DNA of 64,000 nucleotides from Anolis sagrei (Eukaryota > Chordata > Lepidosauria > Squamata > Anolidae), in NCBI RefSeq assembly GCF_037176765.1, contig NC_090034.1, positions 93,174,500 through 93,238,499 on the forward strand, in the 5' to 3' direction. Positions 10,441 to 22,064 of the stretch are shown here, in pieces (the stretch's first letter is position 1; each line of letters opens with the position of its first letter). The notes beneath the pieces were generated by a model. The model was not told the origin of the DNA, ran no database searches, and saw only the letters and a program-made list of their open reading frames with translations. The position numbers and the translations under genes are program-made.

Positions 10441-13400
10441 ATGGCGTTGAGGATTGTGTCTAACAATGTGAATGGATTAAATGCACTCAATAAAAGAAAA
10501 GCAATACTTAACCAACTTAAAAGTCTAAAGTGTGATATAGTCACGATACAAGAAACACACATAGCTCAAAAACATTTCTCACACTTAGAGAATAAGAAAA
10601 TGGGGAAATTATTTTACTCCACCGCCTTTGAAAAGAAGAGAGGTGTGGCAATGTATATAAAAGAAAACCTAAACCCTGAACTATCATTTAAAGATAGTGA
10701 TGGAAGAATAATAGGAGTAAAAATTAGAACAAAAGATTTGGACATACTCATATGTAATATATATGCCCCTAATGGAGCAAAGTCAGCTTTTGTAAAAACC
10801 TTGAGGAAAAAAATAATAGAACATATGTGTGTTAATTTAGTATTGATAGGGGACTTCAATGGCGTGCTAGATAGTAAAATAGACAAAACTGGGAAAAGAG
10901 CTAAAAGTGGAGAACTACCGCAAAACTTCTTACAACTGAAAAAGGAACTACGACTACAAGATATTTGGCGAATTAAAAACCCTAAAGCCAGAGACTATAC
11001 TTTCTACTCTGCTAGGCACCAATCATGGTCCCGCATTGACATGTGTTGGGTATCTAATTCACTGTCTGTTAAAACTAAAAATGTTAAAATATTCCCTAGA
11101 ACCAATGCGGACCACTGCCCACTTAAAATAGAAATAGTAATTGGCCCCAATGTTAGAAGGTGGAAGTTAAATGAGTACTTAATCAGACAAGAAGAAGACA
11201 TAAAGAATAGCAGAAAGGTACTAAAGAATTATTTTGAGAACAATATAGATAAAGGCACTAAATTAGATATAGTCTGGGACGCCGGCAAGGCGGTCATGCG
11301 GGACCACTTTATCCAGCTAGGGGCCATCAAAAATAAGAAAAGAAAAGAGGAACAGGGTAAACTGGTAGAAAAACTAAAAGCAAAAGAAGAACTACTAAAA
11401 AAGAAACCAGGGAACAAAAAATACAGTTAGAGATCAACATAATAAGGAAAGAAGTTAACGCAACACAGATAAACTTAATGGCCAAGAATTTAAAATATTT
11501 AAAAGCTCAATATTTTGTAGAGGCAAACAAACCGGGGAAATTTCTGGCCAGACAACTGGCAAAAAGGAAACAGCAAAGACTGATTACACAAATAATAGAA
11601 AAAGACAAAAACTACACCAAAGAAAAGGAAATTGCCATGCAATTTAGGGAATTCTACAAAACACTATATAAAAAAGACAATGTTAAGGTAGAAGACATAA
11701 CAGCATTTATTTCCGACCAAAAAATAGCCAAAATTTCCGACATAGAGAGAGAACTCTTAAATATGCCAATAAAAGAGGACGAAGTCACAGAGGCCATAAA
11801 CAAACTGGCAAATAATAAAGCGCCAGGGCCTAATGGCTTCACGGCACTATACTACAAATTATTTAAAGAGGAAATAGTTATACACCTAAAAGAAATTATG
11901 AATAACATATTGGAAGGAAAAGAGATGCCGGAAACATGGAAGGAAGCATACATCACGTTAATTCATAAGGAGAACACAGACTCCACAAATGTCAAAAACT
12001 ATCGCCCAATCTCCCTCCTGAACTGTGACTATAAAATTTTCGCAAGCATAGTGGCAGAAAGATTTTTAAAAGTACTTAAAGAAAGAGTTAAGGAAGACCA
12101 GAGAGGATTCCTACCTAATAGACAAATGATCAATTCTGAATATAGTGGAATAGTATGAGAAGAACAGACAAAAAGAAGTAGGCCTTCTCTTCCTCGATGC
12201 TGAGAAGGCGTTCGATAATACAAACGGGGATTTCTTAACATTCACACTAAAAGAGATGGATGCTGGCCACCAGATATTAAATGCTATAAAATCTATATAT
12301 GCCAATCAAACGGCAAAGATTATAGTGAATGGACAATGTACTGAGAAAATTAATATCCAGAAGGGAGTCAGACAGGGATGTCCCCTATCCCCGTTGTTGT
12401 TTATACTTGTATTGGAAACACTGCTGGAGGACATAAGGAAAGATAAAGATCTTAAGGGCACCAAAATTAGATCTGAGGAATTTAAAGTTTTGGCATTTGC
12501 GGATGACGTAGTATGCATTATGGAAAATCCAATTGAATCTGCTCAGAAATGGATAACAAAAATAGAGAAGTTCGGGAAGCTTGCGGGCTTTAAGATAAAT
12601 AGAAGTAAAACCAAAATGTTAACCAAAAACGTCAAGGCAGAAGGAAAAGACAAGATCACTAAAGAAACCGGAATGGAAATAGTGGGGGAAAAAATCAAAT
12701 ACTTAGGAATAACAATTTCCTCATCTAACGCAAATTTATTTAAAGACTATTACGAAAAGGCATGGGGTAATATAAAAAAAAACTTAAAAATTGGAAATAT
12801 CTTAATTTATCTTTGCTGGGGAGGATCTCTGTTATCAAAATGAATGTGTTACCCAAAATGATCTTTTTGTTCCAAACAATCTCTATTATAAAAACAAGTG
12901 TGTGCTTCAAAAAATGGCATAAAGATATCTCTAACTTTATCTGGAATGGTAAAAAGCCAAGGATCAAATTTAAAACATTAACAGACGCAAGAAACAGGGG
13001 AGGTCTGGCAATGCCTAATTTATAATTATACTACAAAGCATGCATCCTATCTTGGGCCAAAGTGTGGACTACCCTCGAGCAAAAAAAAAAAAATCTGACT
13101 CTGGAAGGACACGACATCAGAAGAGGATGGCATGCCTACTTGTGGTATGGGAAAGATAAGATAGAAAAAAGCTTTAATAACCATTATGTTAGATCTTCCT
13201 TGCTAAAAGTTTGGAATAAATACAAGGGTTACATTTATACTAAAACACCTAAATGGATATCACCAACGGAGGCATTTCATAGGAGAGAAATACACAGAGA
13301 AAAATGGCTCAGCTATAAACAACTCCTGATAAAAGACAATAATGAATGGCGTCTAAAAACCATGGAAGAACTCAAAGAATTGGATGGAGAAATAGGGTGG

Positions 13401-14150
13401 TTCCACTACCTACAGGCAAAACATTACTTTAAGGAAGATCTCAAAGTAGGCTTCAATGACAATGATACTTATTGGGACATAATAATGAGAAAAGAGAAAA
13501 AAGTGATTAAAATATTATATCAGAATCTTCTTGAATGGAACAATGAAAAAGAACTAGTAAAAGAAAACATGACCAAATGGGCAAGAGATATTGGTCGCTT
13601 CATACTGCTGAGAGAATGGGACCAGGTCTGGAAAAACAAAATAAAACTTACTAGAGCTACCACCATAATAGAGTATTGTTACAAAGTCTTTTACCGATGG
13701 CACCTAACGCCAGCCTAACTGGCCAAATTCAATAGGAAATATAGCAACTTATGCTGGAAGTGTCAGAAAGAAATAGAAACATATTACCACCTATATTGGA
13801 GCTGCAGGGAGACCCAAAAGTTCTGGTTGATGATCCACAAACACATACAAAGCATAATAAAAACAAAATTTGATATGAAACCAGAGTACTATTAGTTGAG
13901 TATAATAGACCTTGACTTAAAGAAGAATGAGGGAAAAAAATTCTTCTATCTATCAGCAGCGGCAAGAATATTAATTGTTCAAATGTGGAAGACCAAAGAA
14001 ATCCCTTCAAACGATGATTGGATAAAGAAGGCTGTAGAATTTATGGATTTGGAAAGACTTTCACATTTACTGGGTGATCAGAGTAAGGGAAAACAGATGA
14101 ATTGGAGCCAACTCAAAGATAATTTAAAAGGGGAAAAGAAACTCAACATA
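10441..14150 (+). pseudogene. L1 ORF2 (endonuclease and reverse transcriptase), broken
   Basis: The APE-type endonuclease is intact at 10441 to about 11,160 (SNNVNGLN, QETH, NIYAPN, GDFNGVLD, SRIDMCWVS, DHCPL). The frame shifts after 11,430; the RT continues from 11,478 (NNKAPGPNGF, YRPISLLNCDYKI), then 12,256-12,843 (GVRQGCPLSPLLF and FADD at 12496-12507), then 13,062-13,718. The C-terminal CWKC knuckle is at about 13,752. At least four frame breaks or stops separate the pieces. Confidence 0.9.
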
Positions 14151-14471
14151 TAAAAATTTAATATAATATCAATTATGAGAAGTCAAATAGAACAAAGAAC
14201 AAAAAGACCATAAGAAGATGTTAATAACTTAAGGACATTACCTCTGTGGACTGAACGGAAATTACCAATGGTTTATCAACATCTTTACCACTAACCCCCC
14301 CCCCCCTTTTTTTGTTTCTATTTTATTTTGGTTGAATTTCTTCCCTCCTTATTCCTCCCCCCCTATCCACACTTTAGTTACTTTTCTATTTTCCTACTTT
14401 CCTATTATCACCATTGTTCTCCCTCTTTCACTGTTAAAGGAAAATTCACAATAAAGATCATTTTAAAAAAG

Positions 14472-14690
14472 TATCTCTCTTGAATTGTGGTGCCCAGAAT
14501 TGGACACAAAATTCCAGGTGTGGTCTAACTAAAGCGGAACAGAGGGGTAGCATTACTTCCCTAGATCTAGACACTATGCTCCTATTGATGTAGGCCAAAA
14601 TCCCATTGGCTTTTTTTGCCACCACATCACATTGTTGGCTCATGTTTAACTTGTTGTTATGAGGAATATTTGGTCTTCCAGTTGTTTTGA
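14472..14690 (-). mobile_element. CR1 LINE, 5'-ward part (split by L1)
   Basis: It continues the CR1 at 7234-7696 after the L1. Minus-strand text includes [19 protein letters not shown] and [19 protein letters not shown]. It begins with the right copy of the 16-bp L1 duplication. Confidence 0.88.
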
Positions 14691-14754
14691 TCACCATACC
14701 CTCCAGATAAAAATTGAAACACAACTTACCTATCTGAATGTGTCTTCCCTTATG

Positions 14755-15228
14755 AACCTTCCAGGAATTTAAGATCACCCGAAGAGGCCTTGCTCTTGAT
14801 CTCGCCTGCCTTAAAGGCGTGCTGGGCGGGGACGAGGGACAGGGCCTTCTCATTGGTGGCCTCTTAGCTGTGGAACTTCCTTCCTGGGGACATTAGATCA
14901 GCCCCTCCCTCCTGACCTTTAGGAAAAGAGTGAAAACCTGGCTCTTGGAGCAAGATTTTGGAACCTCATTGTAACCAGATAAACTCAGTATTGTGAACGA
15001 ATATGGAATGGCTTAACAATGCAAATGGACATGGATTTAAACCTGGAAGTCATTGATTTTTATATTTTAAATTGTTTTTATATAAATTTTATTATGTGAT
15101 TTAACCTGTTTGAAACAATGTATTTATGTGTGTTTGGCCTCTAACTGTTGCTGGTCTGTATGCCGCCCTAAGTCGCCTTCGGGCTGAAAAGGATGGGATA
15201 AAAGTGTGGTAAATAAATAAATAAATGA
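14755..15228 (+). mobile_element. L2-like LINE 3' end
   Basis: It has the 'gacagggccttctcattggtgg' block of the ORF2 C-terminus, then an AT-rich 3' UTR, 'gccgccctaagtcgccttcgg' and a (TAAA)n tail. It is a 5'-truncated copy. Confidence 0.75.
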
Positions 15229-15288
15229 TCTCAAATGACATCTGGGTGTGGCCAAGACAGCAGATTTTATCAATGGCAAACAACCAAA

Positions 15289-15440
15289 GGGTTGTTGTAT
15301 GTTTTCCGGCCTGTATGGTCATGTTCCAGAAGCATTCTCTCCTGATGTTCGCCTGTATCTATGGCAGACATCCTCAGAGGTTGTGAGGTCTGTTGGAAAC
15401 AAGAAAAATGAGGTTTATATATCTATGGAATGTCCAGGGT
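15289..15440 (+). mobile_element. Penelope-like terminal fragment
   Basis: The block 'gttgttgtatgttttccggcc..catgttccagaagcattctc' matches the Penelope-like ends at 4,735, 36,108 and 37,660. Confidence 0.6.
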
Positions 15441-16350
15441 GGGAGAAAGACAACAACCAAAGCTTTGAAAAGCTGCAGCAGTTTATTTTTGACTGAGGCT
15501 TCTGGAAAGGGCAAGATGCAAGCATTCCTCCTCTCTCTCCTGGTGAGTTAAAGTTGAGTACAAACGCTTTTGCACTTTGAGCTTTGTCTGTAGCAAATGA
15601 AAAATACTGAAAATAAAGGAAGGGGTGGAAGAGAAAAACTGGGACCTTTAAAAAATCAGCTAAAATAAGTGGAATGAGAAATATCTAATTGGGATCATCC
15701 TTCTCAAATCAAGACAGTTGGAGGGTGGGCTGGTTGAGGTAGGATCTTGATCTTTGGCAACAGACTGAACATAGCAACCGGCCCTAAAGGTCATGTATAT
15801 GAAACGCAGGCAATGTTGAACTAAAATGACTTTCGGAAGTGAAAATATAACAAAACAAAACAATAAAAACTACTTCTCTTTTTTTGCGGAGTGAACTTTC
15901 CATTATTTATTGTGATTAGTGTTTATGTAACATTTGTGCAGCTTTATCAAACACATCCATCAGAGCTCAGTTCCTCTGAGTGCAATGGAGAAAGTGGAGT
16001 TTTAGGACTCAGACTGATGTTTTCTGTACGACACTCGTTTTTCTTGGGCAGCTGCCAGAGACCAATGCTGGTCGTGGCTCTCTCTAACCCCAGCATTGTA
16101 AAATTGGTTCAGCCATGTAGGAAATCAGGCCACGCAGTCCGCAGCCAACCACTAGACATTGTGAAAGTGTTGTGCTTAATGCTACCATCGAAAGAAATTA
16201 AATGCCATTGATAGACATAAGAGGTCATTGTTCTGTTTCTTTCTCATATCTGATGCTGCTGTGTAGGACTGAAATATCAACCCTACAGTGTCCTTTAAGG
16301 TGAGATACAAGGTAGAATGAGCACTGAACCTGAGCAGAAAGGCAAACAGA
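15441..16350. other. Unassigned stretch with weak coding hints
   Basis: At 15,516 a short ATG frame (MQAFLLSLL) ends at CTG|GTGAGT, which looks like a leader exon. A 106-codon frame lies at 15,891-16,211. Neither matches a known domain, and no V-set or C2 exon lies nearby. The leader zone shares 'gctgcagcagttta.ttttg' with about 22,270, which suggests a repeat. Confidence 0.3.
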
Positions 16351-16362
16351 CAACAAACAATA

Positions 16363-16683
16363 GGTTAAGGTATAGTTTTTCCCCTGACATTAAGTCCAGT
16401 CGTGTCCGACTCTGGGGTTTGGTGCTCATCTCCATTTCTAAGCCAAAGAGCTGGCGTTGTCCGTAGACACCTTCAAGGTCATGTGGCCGACATGACTTCA
16501 AGGAGCACCATTACCTTCTTGCCAGAGTGGTACCTACTGATCTACTCGCATTTGCATGTTTTCGAACTGCTAGGTTGGCAGAAGCAGGGGCTAACAGCGG
16601 GAGCTCACCATGCTCCCCGGATTTGAACCGGTCATCAAGTTCAGCAGCTCAGCGGTTTAACCCACTGCTCCACCGGGGGCTCC
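16363..16683 (-). mobile_element. Sauria-type tRNA SINE
   Basis: On the minus strand: tRNA-like head ('ggtggagcagtgggttaaacc', B box 'ggttcaaatcc'), then the 'agagtcggacacgactggac' tail shared with Bov-B. It is flanked by the 12-bp duplication caacaaacaata (16351-16362 and 16684-16695). Confidence 0.85.
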
Positions 16684-16761
16684 CAACAAACAATAAATTT
16701 GGCCAAAGGATGGATAAATCTGCAATTTTACATCTCTGTTTGATAAAGAGGGTGAGTCTAG

Positions 16762-17190
16762 CAGGGCCGTAGCCAGAAAAAAAATTCGGGAGGGGTTGAA
16801 ATTTTCGGGGGGGGGGGGTTGAAAATTTCACGGGGGGGGGGGGTTTGAAACCTGCCTCCTATCTCACGCTGAAGCAAGTCTGGCCTCCACCAAGTCTGGC
16901 CTCCTTAATGAGAGCATTCAACACACACACACCCAACTTGGTTGCTTCACTACATCGGCTATTGCTGCAAGTAATGACAGTGTGAATAAATTGTCAATAT
17001 TTGCTTGAGATAGTGCTTGCAGTTCTGGAAGGACTCTTAATTTTTTGCATCTCATAGACTTAGCATGGGGATTTGGTTAACCAGTTAAAATTCATAAGTA
17101 AACCATTTTTTAAAAAAAACTGAAACATTTTGGGGGGGGGGTTGAACCCCTAACCCCCCCCCCCCCTCCCCTCCCCTCGCTACAGGCCTG
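16762..17190. mobile_element. hAT-like MITE with G/C runs
   Basis: The terminal inverted repeats are 'cagggccgtagcc' and 'gctacaggcctg', flanked by a perfect 8-bp duplication, gagtctag (16754-16761 and 17191-17198). Long poly-G and poly-C runs sit just inside the ends and could form a stem. Confidence 0.85.
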
Positions 17191-17198
17191 GAGTCTAG

Positions 17199-17740
17199 AA
17201 GACCTTAGTGCCTCCATTTGAGAAAGAAAGAGGGGAAAACAGTTCTCCAAGAGTGTTTTCAGTCCAACCTATTCATAGTACTGGCCAAAGTAGATAATAG
17301 TTTATTCCAAGCATCAGTATTTTATAGAACTTCAGAGTTGCACAGACAAAGGCAAAGTACAGATGAGCAGTCTCTTAATGCATACATGGTAAGCTTTATA
17401 TAAGGTTTATATGGCCAGAACATAATGTTTTTAGAACATTTTGTTGATGATGATGTTTCTCAAGGTCTGGCACTATATGTATTCATGACATCAGGCTGGT
17501 GTTCCTGAGTACATAATATTGCAAATATTGTTTTTCTAGTAAAATAATTTCAGGAATTGCACAGTTTTAATACACAACTAGTTTGCTGTTGTTATATTTT
17601 CTCCCTCTTTTTAGACCTAGATTTCAGACTTCTCCAGTTCTGAGGTTCCCCTTTTTTAATTCAAAAGGGTGGTATTGTCTATGTGATGGCTCAGGAAGCA
17701 GAGGATTTCTGTAGAAATAGACAGAGTACACCATGTGGGA
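17199..17740. other. Unassigned non-coding stretch
   Basis: AT-rich DNA without a recognised gene, terminal repeat or tandem array. Confidence 0.4.
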
Positions 17741-17995
17741 GGCTTGTTGTTGTTTATTCGTTCAGTCACTTCCGACTCTTCATGACCTCATGGACCAGCC
17801 CACACCAGAGCTCCCTATTGACCGTCACCACCACCAGCTCCTTCAGAGTCAAGGCAGTCATTTCCAGGATAACATCCATCCATCTTGCCCTTGGTCGGCC
17901 CCTCTTCTTTTTTTCCTTCCATTTCCCCCAGCATCATTGATTTCTCTAAGTTTTTCTGTCTTCTCATTATGTGGCCAAAGTACTTCAACTTTGCC
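17741..17995 (-). mobile_element. Bov-B (RTE) LINE 3' fragment
   Basis: The text 'tcagtcacttccgactcttc', 'catccatcttgcccttgg' and 'gtggccaaagtacttcaac' matches the known Bov-B 3' region read on the opposite strand. Two more copies lie at 18,760-19,660. Confidence 0.8.
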
Positions 17996-18039
17996 TCTAT
18001 TATCTATTATGGGCCGTTCCAATGGTTATTGCACATTGT

Positions 18040-18560
18040 TCCAAGTCTATCTATTGTATAAGTCCTCTAAAGGCTTGGTCACAAAGCCATGTTTTCACTC
18101 TCTTGCAGAAGGTCGGGAAGGAGGGAGTTGATCTAATATCCCTGGGGAGGGAGTTCCGCAACTAAGGAGCCACCACTGAGAAGGCCCCGTCTTTTGTCTC
18201 CGCCAATTACGCCTGCAAAGGAGGCGGAATCGACAACAGGATCTCTCCAGATGATCTTAAACTCCACAGTGGTTCATAGAGGGAGGTACGTTGGACAGAC
18301 AAGCTGGGCCAGAACCACTTAGGGCTTTATAGGCTAAAGCGGGCACTTTAATTGTGCTCGGTAACAGATTGGCAGCCGGTGGAGCTGACATAACAGGGGG
18401 GTTATATGCTCCCTGTACAACGCTCTGGTGAGCAATTTAGCTGATGCCTGTTGGACCATTTGTAGCTTCCAAACAGTCTTCAAAGGCAGCCCCACATTGA
18501 GCTCATTGCAGTAGTCTATTCAGGATGTAACCAGAGCATGGACTACCATGGTCACCTCTG
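18040..18560 (-). mobile_element. L2-like LINE ORF2 C-terminal fragment
   Basis: Read on the minus strand it shows the stretch that encodes the SGPACLS and QLHRLP motifs of L2-like ORF2, then 'ggccttctcagtggtggc'. Stops interrupt every frame. Confidence 0.75.
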
Positions 18561-18758
18561 ACTTCCCACACATGGCAGCATTGTGTGAGGCTGCCAGACT
18601 GAAAACTGAGAGGACTGGTGTACCTTCAGTAGTTGTGTAGAAGAGGGAATTTTGGTTAATGCTGCTTGTAACAAAATCAGTTTGCAAGCAACATGTGCTG
18701 AAATCCCGTCTTCTACACAACTATTGTGCAGGAGCCCTCTCCAGTTTTTATTATTCTT
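18561..18758. repeat. Inverted repeat of ~22 bp
   Basis: 'tagttgtgtagaagaggga' near 18,632 is repeated inverted as 'cccgtcttctacacaacta' near 18,705, about 50 bp apart. It may be the end of an unknown MITE. Confidence 0.45.
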
Positions 18759-18759
18759 C

Positions 18760-19185
18760 TTGTTGTTTATTCATTCAGTCGCTTCCAACTCTTCGTGACC
18801 TCATGGACCAGCCCATGCCAGAACTCCCAGTCGGCCGTCACCACCCCCAGCTCCTTCAGAGTCAAGTCAGTCACTTCAAGGATACCATCCATCCATCCAT
18901 CTTGCCCTTGGTTGCCCCCTCTTTCTTTTTCCTTCCATTTTCCCCAGCATCATTGATTTCTCTAAGCTTTTCTGTCTTCTCATTATGTGGTCAAAGTACT
19001 TCACCTTTGCCTCTATTATCCTTCCCTCAATGAGCAGTTGGGCTTTATTTTGGTTGGATCTTCTTGTGGTTCAAGGCACTCTCAGAATTTTCCTCCAATG
19101 ACACAGTTCAAAAGCATCTATCTTCCTTCACTCAGCCTTCCTTATGGTCCAATTATCCCATCCATAGGTTACTATGGGGAATGTT
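18760..19185 (-). mobile_element. Bov-B LINE fragment, longer copy
   Basis: It starts with 'tcagtcgcttccaactcttc' and runs on through 'acagttcaaaagcatctatc', 'cagccttccttatggtcca' and 'catccataggttac'. These are all known parts of Bov-B ORF2 in antisense. Confidence 0.85.
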
Positions 19186-19660
19186 GCTGTTTATTCATTC
19201 AGTCACTTCCAATTCTTCATGACCTCATGGACCAGCCCACGCCAGAGCTCCCTGTTGGCCGTCACCACCCTCAGCTCCTTCAGACTCAAGCCAGTCACTT
19301 CAAGGATTCCATCCATCCATCTTGCCATTGGTCGGCCCCTCTTCCTTTTTCATTCCTTTATCCCAAGCATCACTGTCTTCTCTAAGCTTTCCTGTCTTCT
19401 TATGATGTGGCCAAAGTACTTCATCTTTGCCTCTAATATCCCATGGAGAATACCATTGCTTTAACTAATGCGGATCTTCATTGCATTAGTGTGATGTCTC
19501 TACTCTACTCTTCACTATTTTATCAAGACTGGTCATTGCTCTCCTCCCAAGAAGTAAACGTCTTCCGATCTCCTGGCTGCAATCTGCATCTGCAGTAATC
19601 TTTGCACCTAGAAATACTAAGTCTGTCACTGCCTCCACTTTTTCTCCCTCTATTAAGAGG
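19186..19660 (-). mobile_element. Bov-B LINE fragment, second tandem copy
   Basis: It restarts with 'tcagtcacttccaattcttc' and continues into 'aagaagtaaacgtcttccga', 'tggctgcaatctgcatctgc' and 'ctgtcactgcctccac', Bov-B ORF2 in antisense. It abuts the previous copy in the same orientation. Confidence 0.85.
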
Positions 19661-19901
19661 CTATTTTTCTAAAAATAAAAAAAATAAAAATGGAAAGGTG
19701 CAAAACAGTACGGTAAGAAGACAATTCCCTCCCCTTTATGCTCCTAATGGGATGAGGTCCAAAGAACTAAAAGCCTTTGGCTAGATTGTCATCTTTTTCT
19801 GATAAAGTCTAAAAAGCTCCCTGTTGGCCGTCAACATATCCAGCTCCTTACCTGTAATAAACCTGCAAAGAAAGCATATTCTTGAATCCAGACTAGACAT
19901 G
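19661..19901. other. Spacer without recognised features
   Basis: An A-rich stretch follows the Bov-B fragment, then non-repetitive DNA. No gene was seen. Confidence 0.35.
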
Positions 19902-19909
19902 CCTTAGTT

Positions 19910-20043
19910 CAGTGGTTCTCAACCTGTGGGTCCCCAGATGTTTTGGCCTTCAATTCCCAGAAATCCTACAGCTGGTAAACTGGTTAAGATTTCTGGGAGT
20001 TGTAGGCCAAAACACCTGGGGGCCCATAGGTTGAGAACCACTG
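19910..20043. mobile_element. Short palindromic hAT MITE
   Basis: Ends 'cagtggttctcaacctg' and 'ggttgagaaccactg'; flanks ccttagtt and ccttagat (7 of 8 match). The inside is a near-palindrome around 'gggagttgtaggcc'. Confidence 0.85.
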
Positions 20044-20136
20044 CCTTAGATGATGGTGGGATCAAAGTCACCCTCCCCATCCCAGACACAGACACACATA
20101 TCTAGTCTTCATTTTCCATGTCCACATTCTCTAAGG

Positions 20137-20277
20137 CAGTGTTTCTCAAACTCCAGGTGTTTCCTCCAGGTGTGTTGGACTTCAGCTCCCAGAAATCCCA
20201 GCCATCTTACCTGCTGTTAGGAATTGTGGGAGCAGAAGTCCAAAACATCTGGAGGAGCACAATTTGAGGAAACCCTG
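20137..20277. mobile_element. Short hAT MITE, second subfamily
   Basis: Ends 'cagtgtttctcaaact' and 'aatttgaggaaaccctg', flanked by a perfect 8-bp duplication, ctctaagg (20129-20136 and 20278-20285). Confidence 0.88.
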
Positions 20278-20468
20278 CTCTAAGGTATTGCAACTCCCAT
20301 TCCTCACCATTAGCCATGTAATCAAGGCTGAAGGGAGCTGTAGTTCGCAACTTCTGAGCAGCAGTAGATCTAGTCTAAACTAAAGCTGAAAGAGCCTGAC
20401 TTGCCCAAGGTCACCCAGTATTTTTTTATGGCTGAGCAGCCCCACTTTTAGATTTCAACCAAAACTAA

Positions 20469-20795
20469 AAAGTAAAGGTTTTCTCTGACATTAAGTCTAT
20501 CTGAGTCTGATTCTGGAAGGTGGTGCTCATCTCCATTTCTAAGCTGAAGAGCCAGCATTGTCCATAGCCACCTCCAAGGCCATGTGGCCAGCATGACTGC
20601 ATAGAGCACCATTATCTTGCCACAGAAGCGGTACCTATCGATCTACTCACATTTGTGTGTTTTTGAAATGCTAGGTTGTCAGAAACAGGGCCTAACAGTG
20701 AGAGCTCACCCCACTACCCGAATATGAACCACCAACCTTTCGATCAGCAAGTTCAGCAGCTCAGCGGTTTAACCCACTATGCCTCCAGGAGTCAT
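20469..20795 (-). mobile_element. Sauria-type tRNA SINE
   Basis: It has the same plan as the copy at 16,363: Bov-B-like tail 'gtaaaggttttctctgac' at the left and tRNA-like head at the right. It is more diverged. Confidence 0.8.
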
Positions 20796-20921
20796 GGCAT
20801 GCCAGCAAAACAACGTACTTACCAAAACACAGTCATGAAATAATGGTCACAGTGCCAGGAAAACAGAATCCATTACAAAGCTGCTTTGACAGTACGGGGC
20901 AATTGCCATTGTAACTGAAGG

Positions 20922-21249
20922 TAAAGGTAAAAGTTTTCCCCTGATATTAAGTCTAGTGTGTCTGACTCTGGAGAGTGGTGGTCATCTCCATTTCTACACC
21001 CAAGAGCCAGCGTTGTCCGTAGACACCTCCAAGGTCATGTTGCCAGTATGACTGCATGGAGCGCCTTGAACTTCCTGCCGGAGTGGTACCTATTGAGCTA
21101 CTCACATTTGTGTGTTTTCGAACTGCTAAATTGGCAGAAGCTGGGGCTGACAGTGGAAGCTCACGCTGCTCTCCAGATTCAAACCTGCGACCTTTCGGTC
21201 AACAAGCTCAGAAGCTCAGTGGCTTAACCCACTGCACCACTGGGGGCTC
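20922..21249 (-). mobile_element. Sauria-type tRNA SINE with 16-bp duplication
   Basis: It carries the (GTAAAG)n/Bov-B-like tail and tRNA head 'ccactgcaccactgggggc' (antisense). The flanks repeat ccattgtaactgaagg exactly (20906-20921 and 21250-21265). Confidence 0.88.
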
Positions 21250-21265
21250 CCATTGTAACTGAAGG

Positions 21266-21802
21266 CAGCTTCAAACAGATAAATCTTTCATATTTGCTTG
21301 TAGTAGGAAGGGTGTTCCAAAATATGAAAAATTTAACACTTTATAATTGGCAGCACTCCAGCAAAAGGTGCCAAGCACAGCATAGAACTTTTTCTAAAGC
21401 CCACACCCAGAAGCCACAAATGTGGTCTGAATGTGTCAGCTAAAAGGTTCCTAAATCACTCAGCTAATCCTCTCACCCTGCAAATGTGACTCCTGCTGGT
21501 GAGAAAACAGGACTTTTGTGGCTGAGTGTAACTTACTACAGCTGTTACCATTAGAGAAAACAGTTCTCCTTTTCAAGGCTGCATGCTTTACATCTGTTTC
21601 TTTAGGTAAGGAAACGGTTGGAAAAATTGGCAGAAGAGTCAGCAAGTGAAGGGCTATTTTTAGTCCTTTGTGATTGATATAAAGATGGAAACAAAATTTT
21701 AAATTATACCGAAATTGACAAAAGAGAAGCAGAAAATCATCCTGTAAACTGATTTATTATGTTTCTATTTTAGAAATATATGCAATTAGAGTAGGGGTGT
21801 AC
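21266..21802. other. Unassigned non-coding stretch
   Basis: No gene or repeat family was recognised. Short frames only. Confidence 0.4.
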
Positions 21803-21813
21803 ATTTGTAGGAT

Positions 21814-22053
21814 TTGTTTTTATCGTGTCAGAAGCAACTTGAGAAACTGCAAGTTGCTTCTGGTGTAAGAGAATTGGCCATCTGCAGAGACGTTGCCTAG
21901 AGGATACTTGTGGGGGGTTCTCTCATGTCCCTGCATGGGAAGCTGGAGCTGACAGACGGGAGCTCACTCCATTTCGCGGATTCAAACCGCCGACCTTCAA
22001 GTCAGCAGTTTAGCTGGCACAAAGGTTTAACCCATTGCACCACCGCAGTTCCT
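21814..22053 (-). mobile_element. ACA-type tRNA SINE
   Basis: Antisense copy: tail 'ttttatcgtgtcagaagcaa' at the left, tRNA-like head 'ttaacccattgcaccaccgc' at the right. Flanks share atttgtaggat (21803-21813 and 22054-22064). Confidence 0.85.
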
Positions 22054-22064
22054 ATTTGTAGGAT

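Larger units (their letters stand above)
7697..14471 (+). mobile_element. Full-length L1 LINE, inactive
   Basis: This 6,775-bp insertion has a 5' UTR (7697-9321), ORF1 (from 9322), ORF2 (from 10441), a 3' UTR with a polypyrimidine stretch near 14,290-14,400, and an A-rich 3' end 'aataaagatcattttaaaaaa'. It sits in a CR1 with a perfect 16-bp duplication. Both ORFs carry several stops and frameshifts, so it cannot move on its own. Its full length and clean flanks suggest modest age. Confidence 0.93.
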
